64,000 nucleotides of DNA, taken from positions 1 to 64,000 of the IMG/VR virus record IMGVR_UViG_3300032213_003338, one strand, 5' to 3'. A program made the position numbers and the translations under genes. The stretch is from a virus. This document shows, in pieces, positions 16,877 through 25,130 of the stretch (within the stretch, counting starts at the first letter, position 1; each line of letters begins with the position of its first letter). Under the pieces are notes generated by a model. The model did not search any database. It had not been told where the DNA came from and saw only the letters and a program-made list of their open reading frames with translations.

Positions 16877-17155
16877 TTATTGATGGACTGGTCTCATGGG
16901 GAGTGTTGTTTTAAAACCCTCAATTGGGCATGGGCCATCCATAGTTCCATGCTCTCTTCCAGTTTTATCTCTGCAAACACAAGTTGAGACCACATCTGGC
17001 CAAGTACCTGTAGTTTCTGTTTTGCAAACAACTCTTATCTCAGGAAGGCCAATTGGTTCCATTGGCTCCATCGATGGATCCGCCATTACAGATGGGGTCT
17101 TTTTTGCGGCAGTAATTGCGTTTGTGAGTTTTTCGATTGATTTTTCTAGTGACAT
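16877..17155 (-). CDS. small leader-tagged protein, unknown
   Basis: A 92-residue protein that begins MSLEKSIEKLTNAITAAKK, the amphipathic leader seen in the lysozyme and four other neighbours. The rest is Pro/Thr-rich with four Cys, two of them in CVCRDKTG. Promoter motif GTGTATAAA lies 17 bases upstream. Probably delivered to the same place as the lysozyme. Confidence 0.6.
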   Translation of the reverse strand: MSLEKSIEKLTNAITAAKKTPSVMADPSMEPMEPIGLPEIRVVCKTETTGTWPDVVSTCVCRDKTGREHGTMDGPCPIEGFKTTLPMRPVHQ

Positions 17156-17171
17156 GGTTATTCCTTATTTT

Positions 17172-17181
17172 TTATACACTA
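17172..17181 (-). promoter_or_regulatory. candidate late promoter motif
   Basis: TAGTGTATAA on the minus strand before the 17155 start. Confidence 0.5.
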
Positions 17182-17185
17182 ATTA

Positions 17186-17503
17186 TTAAAACATAACAGG
17201 CTGTGTTATGCATTCACTCCAATTACATGGAACTGGCACTGGTCCAGTTGTAGAAATAGCGCCACCAGGAGCGGCTCTTTGATAAGTAGTGCATTGGCAA
17301 CGAGGACTCTGTTCAAAACAACCTAATATTTTTATATTAGCATTCCTAGTAATGTGTGCTTTTACACTTTCGCATTTGGAAGTACCGCTGTTACGAGGAA
17401 ATTGGTCATCGCCAGGTAACCAAGGACTAGTTGGCGCTGACATACGACCGCTAGCTGCTTTAATTACTTGTGTTAAACGATTTATAGTATTTTCTAACGA
17501 CAT
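17186..17503 (-). CDS. small leader-tagged Cys-rich protein, unknown
   Basis: A 105-residue protein with N-terminus MSLENTINRLTQVIKAAS, nearly the same as that of the next gene, then a Ser/Pro-rich, Cys-containing body (CFEQSPRCQC). The two genes look like diverged duplicates at least at the leader. Promoter motif GTGTATAAAA precedes it. Confidence 0.6.
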   Translation of the reverse strand: MSLENTINRLTQVIKAASGRMSAPTSPWLPGDDQFPRNSGTSKCESVKAHITRNANIKILGCFEQSPRCQCTTYQRAAPGGAISTTGPVPVPCNWSECITQPVMF

Positions 17504-17518
17504 TAATTATATATCCTT

Positions 17519-17529
17519 TTTATACACTA
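17519..17529 (-). promoter_or_regulatory. candidate late promoter motif
   Basis: TAGTGTATAAA on the minus strand, 15 bases before the 17503 start. Confidence 0.5.
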
Positions 17530-17530
17530 A

Positions 17531-17974
17531 TTATCTAAATGGATCGAGATTCGGTGACTCAACCATCATTTCAATGTTTGGTCTGTCTGGAATAATAATC
17601 CCTGGTTTTACGTAAGTTGGCTTTATTGAAGGCTTCGTGGTTTTTTCGCTTACTTTAATTATACTGCGTCTAATTAGCTCCATGCGAAAAGCTTTATAAA
17701 CCCCTGAATACATTCCTTTTCCTGGATTTCCACACTTTTGGTTGAATAGATCGGAAAAAGATCGAATTATTTGTTCGACACACTCAGAAGAAAGCTGCTG
17801 AGTCTTCGCCTTGATGGCTATGTCTGACGCTATTTTAGAAATATCGGTTGGTTTCCATTTGCACGGAAGGGCACGCCTTGAAGGGCTTATTTTTAAATAC
17901 GAGCACGGAACAGCGTTTTGCTGATCAACAGCAAGAGATAATTTTTTTATTGCGGCAATTATTTTTTCTTGCAC
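17531..17974 (-). CDS. leader-tagged protein, unknown
   Basis: A 147-residue protein from a GTG start at 17974. The leader reads IIAAIKKLSLAVDQQ. The central part is helical and basic with Cys residues, and the tail is Pro/Ile-rich. It overlaps the preceding gene by 16 bases. Function unknown. Confidence 0.55.
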   Translation of the reverse strand: MQEKIIAAIKKLSLAVDQQNAVPCSYLKISPSRRALPCKWKPTDISKIASDIAIKAKTQQLSSECVEQIIRSFSDLFNQKCGNPGKGMYSGVYKAFRMELIRRSIIKVSEKTTKPSIKPTYVKPGIIIPDRPNIEMMVESPNLDPFR

Positions 17975-18588
17975 GGTTTATTTCTCGCTATTCTTGCGGC
18001 TTTTTCTAAATATTTTTTTCTTATATCTTCTTTATTTTTTTCAAACTTCTTTTTTCTATCACTGACTGTTGCGCCGTATGGGCTGCATTGGGCATTATAA
18101 GACTCTGTTTCTCTTTCTATTTCAAGAGAATACAGTATTTCATTATGCTTTGTTAGAATCTTGCATTTCTCTTCGTTCTGTTTAGCGTCTAGCTTGTCTC
18201 TATTAGTTGGCGCTTTGTCTCCAGGCTCCATAGAGTTAGGGGTCAAAACTGTTGGCATAACCGCGCTTCTTCCACGTCCTGGTCTCATTGATCCACCGTC
18301 TTGGTCTGGACCAACCGAACCTGCTTGCCCAAGCTTATGCTTTTCGCCTTCTGGCAAAAATGATGTTTCTCCTTCTGGCGCACAGGTTTCCCATTTCCAG
18401 CTAAATGGCGTCATTCCGCTTTCGGGGTGCGTGTTATCTATCCAGGTTATACGATCAGCAGCTCGTGTACCATCGCTTTTACAGCTGTTTGCGCTGCTGA
18501 TTTTTTTGTCGTATTTTGATTTTATATTACTGCATTCTGTCGGAGCAGCACCAAGAACATAAATTAATTTTGATATTGAGTTACTCAT
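17959..18588 (-). CDS. leader-tagged protein, unknown
   Basis: A 209-residue protein. I choose the ATG at 18588 because it overlaps the preceding stop by 4 bases (ATGA) and puts the shared leader MSNSISKLIYVLGAAP at the very N-terminus; a longer frame from 18630 would hide it. The centre is Gly/Pro-rich, the C-terminus strongly basic and helical with a Lys-rich end. Cys pairs suggest disulfides or metal binding. Confidence 0.6.
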   Translation of the reverse strand: MSNSISKLIYVLGAAPTECSNIKSKYDKKISSANSCKSDGTRAADRITWIDNTHPESGMTPFSWKWETCAPEGETSFLPEGEKHKLGQAGSVGPDQDGGSMRPGRGRSAVMPTVLTPNSMEPGDKAPTNRDKLDAKQNEEKCKILTKHNEILYSLEIERETESYNAQCSPYGATVSDRKKKFEKNKEDIRKKYLEKAARIARNKPCKKK

Positions 18589-19265
18589 TGTGGATTTGCT
18601 CCTGCTGGTGCTGCTTGTGTTGGTTGGCATGGTTTACATGGCGCGCCAAGCGCAGAGCGAACACCTTCTGTTATTGAATTAATTTGAGCTTTAAAAAAGT
18701 CTCTCTTTTTTGAGGTGTTTGGGTTTTTCATGCCACCGGCAGAAGAGTACGGCTCGCAGCCTTTTCTTGCCAATTCTATAGCTTCTAGAATTGCCGCAGC
18801 ATATAACATATCCCATTTTCCGCGTATGTATTTGCCAGATCTAGCGTCTTTGTGACCTCTTGTTAGAGCGCATTTTCTTAATATTTTTATACATTTAACT
18901 AGATCCTCTTTCTTTTTTAAGAACGGATCGTTTTGGACTTCTGGAGCTGCCAATTGTGGATTTTGTGCGGCGGCGGCTGGAGGATAGGTGTTTGTTGGAA
19001 CATATGGAGCGTCATTAACGGAAAACTTAAATATTTCTGGTGGAAGCGGATTTCCATTTTGAGCGTTCCAGGTTTCAAATTCCCAAACCTGACCCAGTGT
19101 TCCGTATGTAAGACCATCAATCTGCTGAACACCAGCATTGTAGGCCTCATTTATTTTTTGACGAAAACCCTGCCACTTTGCGGTTATTTCTTTGCATCTT
19201 GGGGGTGTGGGCGGTGGCGCTGCACTTATTGCTAGATGTTTAGCTATGACTTTATTTAGGCTCAT
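18585..19265 (-). CDS. leader-tagged protein, unknown
   Basis: A 226-residue protein starting MSLNKVIAKHLAISAAPPP, then a globular region with WQGFRQKINEAYNAG and a Cys-rich, Pro-rich C-terminus (CKPCQP). First gene of the leftward leader-tagged run, with two nested copies of the promoter-like motif before it. Confidence 0.6.
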   Translation of the reverse strand: MSLNKVIAKHLAISAAPPPTPPRCKEITAKWQGFRQKINEAYNAGVQQIDGLTYGTLGQVWEFETWNAQNGNPLPPEIFKFSVNDAPYVPTNTYPPAAAAQNPQLAAPEVQNDPFLKKKEDLVKCIKILRKCALTRGHKDARSGKYIRGKWDMLYAAAILEAIELARKGCEPYSSAGGMKNPNTSKKRDFFKAQINSITEGVRSALGAPCKPCQPTQAAPAGANPQ

Positions 19266-19272
19266 ACACGTA

Positions 19273-19282
19273 TTAATACACT
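19273..19282 (-). promoter_or_regulatory. candidate late promoter motif, leftward
   Basis: AGTGTATTAA on the minus strand before the 19265 start; a second weaker copy (CGTGTATG) overlaps the start. It faces away from a plus-strand copy at 19302. Confidence 0.5.
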
Positions 19283-19301
19283 GAATGCTTTTTATTTTAA
19301 A

Positions 19302-19312
19302 GTGTATTTTAA
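19302..19312 (+). promoter_or_regulatory. candidate late promoter motif, rightward
   Basis: GTGTATTTTAA on the plus strand, three bases before the ATG at 19316. With so short a gap the transcript would be leaderless or nearly so. Confidence 0.55.
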
Positions 19313-19315
19313 GCC

Positions 19316-20146
19316 ATGGACACGTATCGTTTATTTGTGGCTGCTATTAATAAACAGGTAGAGGTTTTAGGTCTAGACGACCAGCCTAAAAAAACTGATA
19401 CTGCATCATGTCCAGAAATATCAATTGCAAAAACAATAGAAGATCTAGTTTTTGGCGTTCGAGCTTGTTTTACTGCAGGTGGTGGCGTTATAAGCTCCGC
19501 TATTGTCGTTGGAATGATCGTTACTAAACTGGGTGAGCTTGCAATAGGAATGATAAGATCTGGATCAGTATCAAACTGGAAAGATTTTTTTAGTATGCTG
19601 TGTTCTTTTTTAGAAACAATAATAAAAACACTTCGTGATATTGGTGTGATGTCTCAATTTTTGGCAAACCCAGCGCTAGTCCAAATCCTAATTGGTCAAA
19701 TTCTTGGAAAGCTAGGTTTTATTCTTGGTGAGACTTTCTATGGTATAAACCGTTCGGTTTTTGAAAGCCAAAACTTTAATAATTTTCTACGAGACCTTTT
19801 TGTTGGTGGACCAAACAACATTTCTGCTTTTTGCAGAACGGTAGCCCAAATGACAGAGGAGGAGGTTGGTGAATTAATTAATACCATTATGGCGAATTTT
19901 GAATCTTTTTCAGCTGCTCTAAATTCTGTTTACAGTGTTCTGTCTCGCGGATTGTCCCAAATTGATTTGCGACCTGCTTTGGTGCTAGCAATAGTTGCTG
20001 CTCTTGGAATAACTATTGCGAGCGGGGGAACTAGCACACCGATAACAGCGCCAGCGCTTGCGGTATTGGTTGCTGTTTTTATAATGTTAGGTATGGAGCC
20101 TCCTTCAGAAGAAGAGCTTTCGGGGTACGGAATAACAATTGGATAA
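19316..20146 (+). CDS. leader-tagged hydrophobic protein, unknown
   Basis: A 276-residue protein. The N-terminus (YRLFVAAINKQVEVLGLDDQ) resembles the leader of the lysozyme group. Several hydrophobic helices follow: about 55-72 (VISSAIVVGMIVTKLGELA), 100-150, and a C-terminal pair (ALVLAIVAALGITIASGG and ALAVLVAVFIMLGM). A membrane-active or internal virion protein is possible; no family is recognised. Confidence 0.55.
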   Translation: MDTYRLFVAAINKQVEVLGLDDQPKKTDTASCPEISIAKTIEDLVFGVRACFTAGGGVISSAIVVGMIVTKLGELAIGMIRSGSVSNWKDFFSMLCSFLETIIKTLRDIGVMSQFLANPALVQILIGQILGKLGFILGETFYGINRSVFESQNFNNFLRDLFVGGPNNISAFCRTVAQMTEEEVGELINTIMANFESFSAALNSVYSVLSRGLSQIDLRPALVLAIVAALGITIASGGTSTPITAPALAVLVAVFIMLGMEPPSEEELSGYGITIG

Positions 20147-20196
20147 AAAATGAAAAAAGAACTTAATTACAGACAGAACGGCTCTGTTTAAGGGCT

Positions 20197-20208
20197 TGTG
20201 TATTTACA
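20197..20208 (+). promoter_or_regulatory. candidate late promoter motif
   Basis: TGTGTATTTACA on the plus strand, three bases before the ATG at 20212. Confidence 0.5.
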
Positions 20209-20211
20209 AAT

Positions 20212-20883
20212 ATGGAAAACTTTTCACAAGGTGCAGAGTGGACAACTAGGTATAAAAATGATCTCCCTGACAGCGCTTTTCTTTATATTGAGGCTGGTGG
20301 CAAAAGGGACTCCGAGGGAAAAATCAAGCCTCGTTCGCTGCGACACTTTCCGTACAAGGACGCGGACGGCAAAGTTGACCGCGCGCACATTCTTAATGCG
20401 ATTGCACGAATCCCACAGGCTAAATTTCTGTCTCAGGCTCAAAAGGACAGACTGCAAGCACGGGCAAGGAGAATATATCTTAAGTTTGTAAAGTACAACA
20501 GCAAAAAAGCAAACTCGTTTGTTGATATTTTAAATAAACTTTCTGCGGCTGTTGGTGGTCCTAAAATAGCAATGGAAAAAATGGAGAAAATGGCACAGCG
20601 AATAGATCCAGTGGCTCAAGAAGTTTATGATATCGTCGTGCGTTTGTACTCCAATAACGAGTGTGTTATGAAAGCACTTGGCGATCTTAATATTTGGAGC
20701 AGTCGTAGGCGTGGAGACTGGAAGCCAGATTTTCTACGTTATTTAAATAATGAGGTAGAAGAAATCCGAAGACAAAATCCAATTTATAGTGCGGATGTAG
20801 TTAGCGCAATTTTAATGTCTCGGGCACACCAATGGATTGAGGGTTATGCGCCAGAATGCTTTCGTAATACTGTATTAGCATAA
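20212..20883 (+). CDS. DUF6582-like domain protein with internal leader motif
   Basis: A 223-residue protein. Residues about 15-85 (LPDSAFLYIEAGGKRD, PRSLRHFPYKDADGK, AILNAIARIPQAK) match a short domain often fused to phage head proteins or maturation proteases. At about 100-116 lies NSFVDILNKLSAAVGGP, the leader-like motif found at the N-termini of nearby proteins, then a helical C-terminal domain. Cleavage after the first domain would expose the motif; that is inference. Confidence 0.65.
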   Translation: MENFSQGAEWTTRYKNDLPDSAFLYIEAGGKRDSEGKIKPRSLRHFPYKDADGKVDRAHILNAIARIPQAKFLSQAQKDRLQARARRIYLKFVKYNSKKANSFVDILNKLSAAVGGPKIAMEKMEKMAQRIDPVAQEVYDIVVRLYSNNECVMKALGDLNIWSSRRRGDWKPDFLRYLNNEVEEIRRQNPIYSADVVSAILMSRAHQWIEGYAPECFRNTVLA

Positions 20884-20899
20884 AAACCTATAATAATGG

Positions 20900-21433
20900 G
20901 TGGAAACCTGGAAAGCATTAGCCCGTAATCCCAACTACGAAGTCAGCACCGAAGGTCGCGTCCGTGAAAAGGCGCGGCCTGTTTTTAACCGTGGCAGAAT
21001 TCACTCAAAGCCCCCTAGAACTATTGAACCTTTTATCGACACAGAAGGCTACGCTTTTGTTGTTTTGAGAAAACCAATGGGTACAGGAGCGGAAAAGATA
21101 TTTGTTCACAGACTGGTTATGGAGGTTTACCAGGGAGAGTGTCCAGACGGAATGACTGTTGACCACATTGACAGAGTACGAACACACAACGCTCTGGCTA
21201 ATTTACGGTACGCAACAAAGGCCGAGCAGACAGAAAACAGAGATTTAAGCAGAATATCGGGGGAAAACTCGCGTTTCAGCAAATTAACGCAGTCAGATGT
21301 TGATGAGGCAAGAAAAATGATTGGTCTTGGTTTTGACGACGGCGTTATTGCTGGTCGTTTTGGTGTAAGTTCTGCGACAATAAAAAATATAAGAAACGGG
21401 AAAAGCTGGAAAAATGCAAATACAAATAATTGA
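20900..21433 (+). CDS. NUMOD4/HNH homing-type endonuclease
   Basis: A 177-residue protein from a GTG start at 20900. Residues 1-60 fit NUMOD4 (NPNYEVSTEGRVRE), about 70-115 an HNH core (VHRLVMEVYQG, TVDHIDRVRTHNALANLRYAT), and 125-170 a helix-turn-helix (VIAGRFGVSSATIKNIRNGK) for target binding. Such enzymes are free-standing mobile nucleases. A TATAAT-like box sits just before the start. It overlaps the methyltransferase gene by 20 bases. Confidence 0.88.
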   Translation: METWKALARNPNYEVSTEGRVREKARPVFNRGRIHSKPPRTIEPFIDTEGYAFVVLRKPMGTGAEKIFVHRLVMEVYQGECPDGMTVDHIDRVRTHNALANLRYATKAEQTENRDLSRISGENSRFSKLTQSDVDEARKMIGLGFDDGVIAGRFGVSSATIKNIRNGKSWKNANTNN

Positions 21434-22784
21434 TGAGTTCAAATATTTGATCAAACCTCTCTCAAAAGAACAAAGGGATTCTCTTCGGGATAACATAAAA
21501 AAATATGGGATACGAGAGCCTTTGGTTGTGTGGAAGGAAAAAAATATACTTATCGATGGTCATAACAGATTTGATATTTGCAATGAGCTTGGAATAGAAC
21601 CACAGATAACATTTTATTCGTTTGCAAATGAAGACGAAGCTAAGATGTTCATTATTGAAAATCAAGTAATACGAAGAAATCTTCAGCCATACGAAAAAAT
21701 AGAGGTATACCTAAAAATAAAAGACGTTTTAAATAAAATTGGATCTGATGCAAAAGCAAAAAAAGGAAAACAAAAAAAACACAACACCCTTTTAATCTTG
21801 GCTGAAAAAACCGGATACTCGCACGACACTGTGCACAAGGCGCTGTATATTGCGGCTAATGCTGATGAGGATAGCAAAAACTTACTAAGAGATGGAAAAG
21901 CCACAATAAATCAAATATATTCAAGACTGCGAGACAAAACCCGTGGAGGGTTAGCATCTAAATTTATAGTTCCACCATTCAGCATTATAGACACCACGTC
22001 AGATGAGTGGAGGCTTCGAAAGATTTTTTGGAAAGACTCTATAGGAAATTTAAGTGAGACAAGAAACGCCGAATGGGGGAAAATAAGTGGATCAAGTTCA
22101 TCGTCAAATCTGCTTGGTGTGATAAACGAAGGAACTAGCAACTTTGATCCCGTACTTGTTGAAATTATGCTTAAATGGTATTGTCCAGAAGGCGGATCAG
22201 TTGTTGACCCATTTGGTGGAGAGCAAGCAAAGGGATTTGTGTGTGGAACGCTTGGATATTCGTATCACGGAGTTGAAATACGGCCAGAGCAAGTAGAATT
22301 TAATCGCAAAATAGTGTCAGATGCAGGATTAAAAAACGTTAATTACTACACTGGAAACTCAAAAGACATAAAAACCCTTATTTCCTCTAAAAGTTTTGAT
22401 ATGTGCATTACATCACCTCCGTATTATAACTTGGAGGTGTACTCATCAGACGACTTAAGTTCCGTGGTGTCGTATGAGCAATTTTTAGAAGATTATTCTG
22501 TAATATTAAAGGAAACAACCGCTTTAATAAAAACGGGAGGATTTTTTGTGATAAAAGTAGGAGAGATACGAAAAGACACTGGTGAGTACTACGGATTTGT
22601 TGGAGACACAATCAGAATTCTTAGTGTGTGCGGTCTATCATTCTATAACGATCTTATTTTAAGAAATAGTGTTGGTACGGCAGCAATGCGCGCTTCTAAT
22701 AATATGAAAACAAAAAAGGTTGTACGCATACACCAAAACGTTCTTGTTTTTTACAAAGGCAATCCAGAAAATTTAAAGAGCTAA
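21414..22784 (+). CDS. ParB-like/DNA methyltransferase fusion
   Basis: A 456-residue protein. Residues 1-95 form a ParB/sulfiredoxin-like domain (DGHNR at 48-52), 95-175 a helical region with a possible helix-turn-helix, and 260-450 a SAM-dependent N-methyltransferase with VDPFGG (264-269) and catalytic TSPPYYNL (333-340). The SPPY form indicates amino-group methylation of adenine or cytosine. It may mark phage DNA against host restriction; no cognate restriction enzyme is beside it. Confidence 0.9.
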   Translation: MQIQIIDEFKYLIKPLSKEQRDSLRDNIKKYGIREPLVVWKEKNILIDGHNRFDICNELGIEPQITFYSFANEDEAKMFIIENQVIRRNLQPYEKIEVYLKIKDVLNKIGSDAKAKKGKQKKHNTLLILAEKTGYSHDTVHKALYIAANADEDSKNLLRDGKATINQIYSRLRDKTRGGLASKFIVPPFSIIDTTSDEWRLRKIFWKDSIGNLSETRNAEWGKISGSSSSSNLLGVINEGTSNFDPVLVEIMLKWYCPEGGSVVDPFGGEQAKGFVCGTLGYSYHGVEIRPEQVEFNRKIVSDAGLKNVNYYTGNSKDIKTLISSKSFDMCITSPPYYNLEVYSSDDLSSVVSYEQFLEDYSVILKETTALIKTGGFFVIKVGEIRKDTGEYYGFVGDTIRILSVCGLSFYNDLILRNSVGTAAMRASNNMKTKKVVRIHQNVLVFYKGNPENLKS

Positions 22785-22808
22785 TAAGTGAAAATAGGGG
22801 GCAATACA

Positions 22809-23282
22809 ATGCTGGAAATAAAGCGACTGCGTGCTGAGTTTTTAGCGCAGTACTGTGTTCACAGCGGATTTACTGGTATTGCGTGCCTGACGTGTGGCAC
22901 AACTGGTATCGCCCTGATACACGCGTGTCAAAAACATGATTTAGAGTGTAGGGTTTTTTCAAATCCAAAGCGCTGGTGGTCTAATGAGGAGTTTATTAAG
23001 CACAACGGGACCCAATTTTTTGACGCAACATCTGGGCATATACAGCTTTTACTAATGTGCAAACTAGGGCTGATTTACAGGGGGCTTTTGGGAGATATTG
23101 ATGATAGTAGTATCACTGTGCCAAGCGGTAGCGGTGAAACTGCTTTGAGTTTAAAGTTTGCGTATCCTGATAAAATCATTATTGCAGAGTACGGAAACAC
23201 AAAAGAAACCAAAAAAGAACCGTATGCGCCACTAAACGAAATTGTGCGCGCGCTTTGTGTTGTCCGTGTATCAGACATCTGA
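22809..23282 (+). CDS. small possible PLP-fold (cysteine synthase-like) protein
   Basis: A 157-residue protein; I choose the ATG at 22809, which has a GGGGG ribosome site, over a GTG at 22788. Two stretches, CGTTGIALIHACQKHDLECR and VPSGSGETALSLKFAYPDK, look like the substrate- and phosphate-binding loops of the tryptophan synthase beta/cysteine synthase fold, but the protein is half the usual length and no PLP lysine is clear. It closely follows the methyltransferase gene and is the last AT-rich gene before the GC island. Confidence 0.4.
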   Translation: MLEIKRLRAEFLAQYCVHSGFTGIACLTCGTTGIALIHACQKHDLECRVFSNPKRWWSNEEFIKHNGTQFFDATSGHIQLLLMCKLGLIYRGLLGDIDDSSITVPSGSGETALSLKFAYPDKIIIAEYGNTKETKKEPYAPLNEIVRALCVVRVSDI

Positions 23283-23414
23283 TAAACGCTAAAGTGCTTA
23301 TATTGATTTTTGGTGATGTGGTATTGGGTGCACCCCCCCGACCGACCGCGCACCTATGAGTGGCTCCGGCGAGTGCCGGACAATCACCCCCCCCCTCCAC
23401 TAGGAGTACTGACC

Positions 23415-23891
23415 GTGACGACCAAGAACCTGACCGCGAACCCGACCGTGACCGCCTCCCCCGCCCTCGTGCTCGCCCGCGCCTCCTCCACCTCCGTGAT
23501 CACCGAGTGGGACGTGGCGAAGGTGATCGCGGCTCCCGCGAAGTTCTGCAAGGACCTCCTCCACGCCATGCGGACGTGGAAGGCGAACCGCGAGATGCCT
23601 GAGCAGACGATGCGCGACATGCGGAAGGCGGGAGGCCTCTACGGGAGGAACCCGAACGGCGAGACCAAGAAGGCATGGACGCTCGCGAACGCGAAGGTTG
23701 CCCGTGCGACCGCCCAGTACGCGACCGCCGTTGACCTCCTCTCGAGCATCCCGAACCTGAGCGGGATCACGATCGGAAAGATCTCCGACGTGACCACGGA
23801 GCGCGAGCTGACCGCTCGTGACCTCCTGGATGGGCTGACCCTCCCGCCCTCGCAGAGCGAGATCGCGAAGTGGCTCGCTGACGCCGCCTGA
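23415..23891 (+). CDS. Ala/Thr-rich protein, unknown
   Basis: A 158-residue protein from a GTG at 23415 with an AGGAG site eight bases upstream. It begins with a Thr/Ala/Pro-rich segment and continues as helical, with ITEWDVAKVIAAPAKFCKD. In size and N-terminal composition it recalls the paired proteins at 28839 and 30460, though it lacks their conserved C-terminus. Codon use is extremely GC-rich, consistent with high expression or foreign origin. Confidence 0.65.
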   Translation: MTTKNLTANPTVTASPALVLARASSTSVITEWDVAKVIAAPAKFCKDLLHAMRTWKANREMPEQTMRDMRKAGGLYGRNPNGETKKAWTLANAKVARATAQYATAVDLLSSIPNLSGITIGKISDVTTERELTARDLLDGLTLPPSQSEIAKWLADAA

Positions 23892-23898
23892 CCCCGAC

Positions 23899-23929
23899 CG
23901 TGCCGAGGGGGGAAACCCCCTCGAGCACG
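23899..23929 (+). terminator. strong GAAA-capped hairpin, possible terminator
   Basis: CGTGC and CGAGGGGG pair with CCCCCTCG and GCACG around a GAAA tetraloop, with one bulged A: 13 base pairs just after the 23891 stop. The following ATTTACAT is only a weak T run, so it may instead be the 5' part of the structured RNA or a processing site. Confidence 0.6.
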
Positions 23930-24243
23930 ATTTACATAGAACGCGCGAGTCGTAGGAACCCCCTCCGCGAGTGCGCGAGCGAGAGCGACCGGTGAAAGAC
24001 CCGGAGCGCGACGCTCGTGGCTCGGGCAGAAGCGGACCCGGCTCGGGACCCGACCCCCGGAACACGGGGACACGAAGCTCGGGAGTGCGCGAACCCCTGA
24101 TGATCACGACCGGGAACGGTGCGCTAGGGCGCGCCGAGCCGACCCGACCGAGACGCGCAAGCGTAGCGGTCCCCATAACGGAGGCCGGTTGTCGTGGTTA
24201 GTTCGCTGCCGTGAGCGTGTAATGCGCGCACGGAGCGGGACGG

Positions 24244-25112
24244 ACGGCCTGTGGAGGCCGTACCCTGCAGGGCAAGTAGTAGGATCACGGACGATCCTGC
24301 GAAGTACAGTACCCGTATGATACAGCGAGTAGCGCTAGGCCATGCTCGCCAACGGTCGAAGGGTACGATAGGCTAGTTCCACCGACAGATACCGTAGGGC
24401 GGCTGTCGCGTGCTCCCCGGCTAGGCCGGCAGGTGCGCGGCGGTCCTACTGTGGTGATACGTGGGTGCGTTTGGCGTTGCGTTGCGACGTGATGCGGAGC
24501 GTGCCAGGCGGTCTGATATCTATGCAGCGGCTGCGAAGTTTCCTAACGGATTCGCTACGGCTGGAAGGACTGCAACTTCTGATAAGTAGCCAGCAAGGAT
24601 ATGCCACAGTTGATGATGCCCACGACCTAGATCCAATAGCGGGTAACTCCGCTAGGCGGTCAGCCTTCGGGCTGACGACAATAGGTGCGCTATGTTCGGT
24701 AGCCAACGGCTACGGGGTTGCATACGCGCGACAGACGCACCTGGGAGTCGATCATGCGGGGTTGCTTAGCGACCAGCCACGCATGACACGGCGGTATCTG
24801 TAGGCTACACAGTAGTGGGGTAAGCGGACGATTCTACTGCAGTAGCCGAGTCACAGTCACCAGTAACCCGCAGCCGCACGCATGGCTGCAGATGGGCGGG
24901 GCTAGCGTGCTATCACGCCCCGTTTCCCTACCCCAGCACGGCGGAAACGCTGTGCTGTGGGTTTCCCGGATCTACCGGCAAGACCCTGGCGGTCAAACAT
25001 CCGCTATGGGCACACAGTCTCACCCAGCCTTGACTGGCTGCGGTGGGCATTCACTTATGGACCGCAGCGTGCGGTTTCAAAGTCCTCATGTTACTTGCAC
25101 TCGTAAGGTGCA
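24244..25112 (+). ncRNA. candidate large ornate structured noncoding RNA
   Basis: About 0.9 kb (1.24 kb from 23,892 to 25,130) with no credible gene and dense complementary segments. Examples: 24244-24261; 24281-24298; 24309-24314 with 24361-24366; 24383-24388 with 24403-24408; 24475-24489; 24535-24540 with 24574-24579; 24636-24640 with 24689-24693 enclosing 24659-24676 (UUCG loop); 24699-24713; 24752-24786; 24803-24847 (12 bp in two steps); 24870-24889; 24897-24922; 24930-24962 (GAAA loop); 25038-25044 with 25061-25067. The UUCG and GAAA loops are canonical only on the plus strand. Size and phage setting recall GOLLD and ROOL RNAs; class not established. 23,930-24,243 is GC-rich with no gene I trust and less regular pairing. 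Confidence 0.65.
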
Positions 25113-25130
25113 GAAAGGTAGGATCTTGGT

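Noticed and set aside
20150-20191. 13-codon frame between two genes
   Set aside because: Too short and without a ribosome site; cannot be supported as a gene.
23400-24176. 258-residue minus-strand open frame opposite the 23,415 gene and beyond
   Set aside because: Arg/Gly/Pro/Ser low-complexity product of GC-rich DNA, opposite a gene with a good ribosome site; no start signal.
23971-24201. 76-residue plus-strand frame in the GC-rich gap
   Set aside because: Low-complexity Arg/Gly/Pro sequence, no ribosome site, lies next to or within structured noncoding DNA.
24465-24803. 112-residue plus-strand frame inside the structured region
   Set aside because: No ribosome site, no domain, and the sequence is better explained by base-paired stems.
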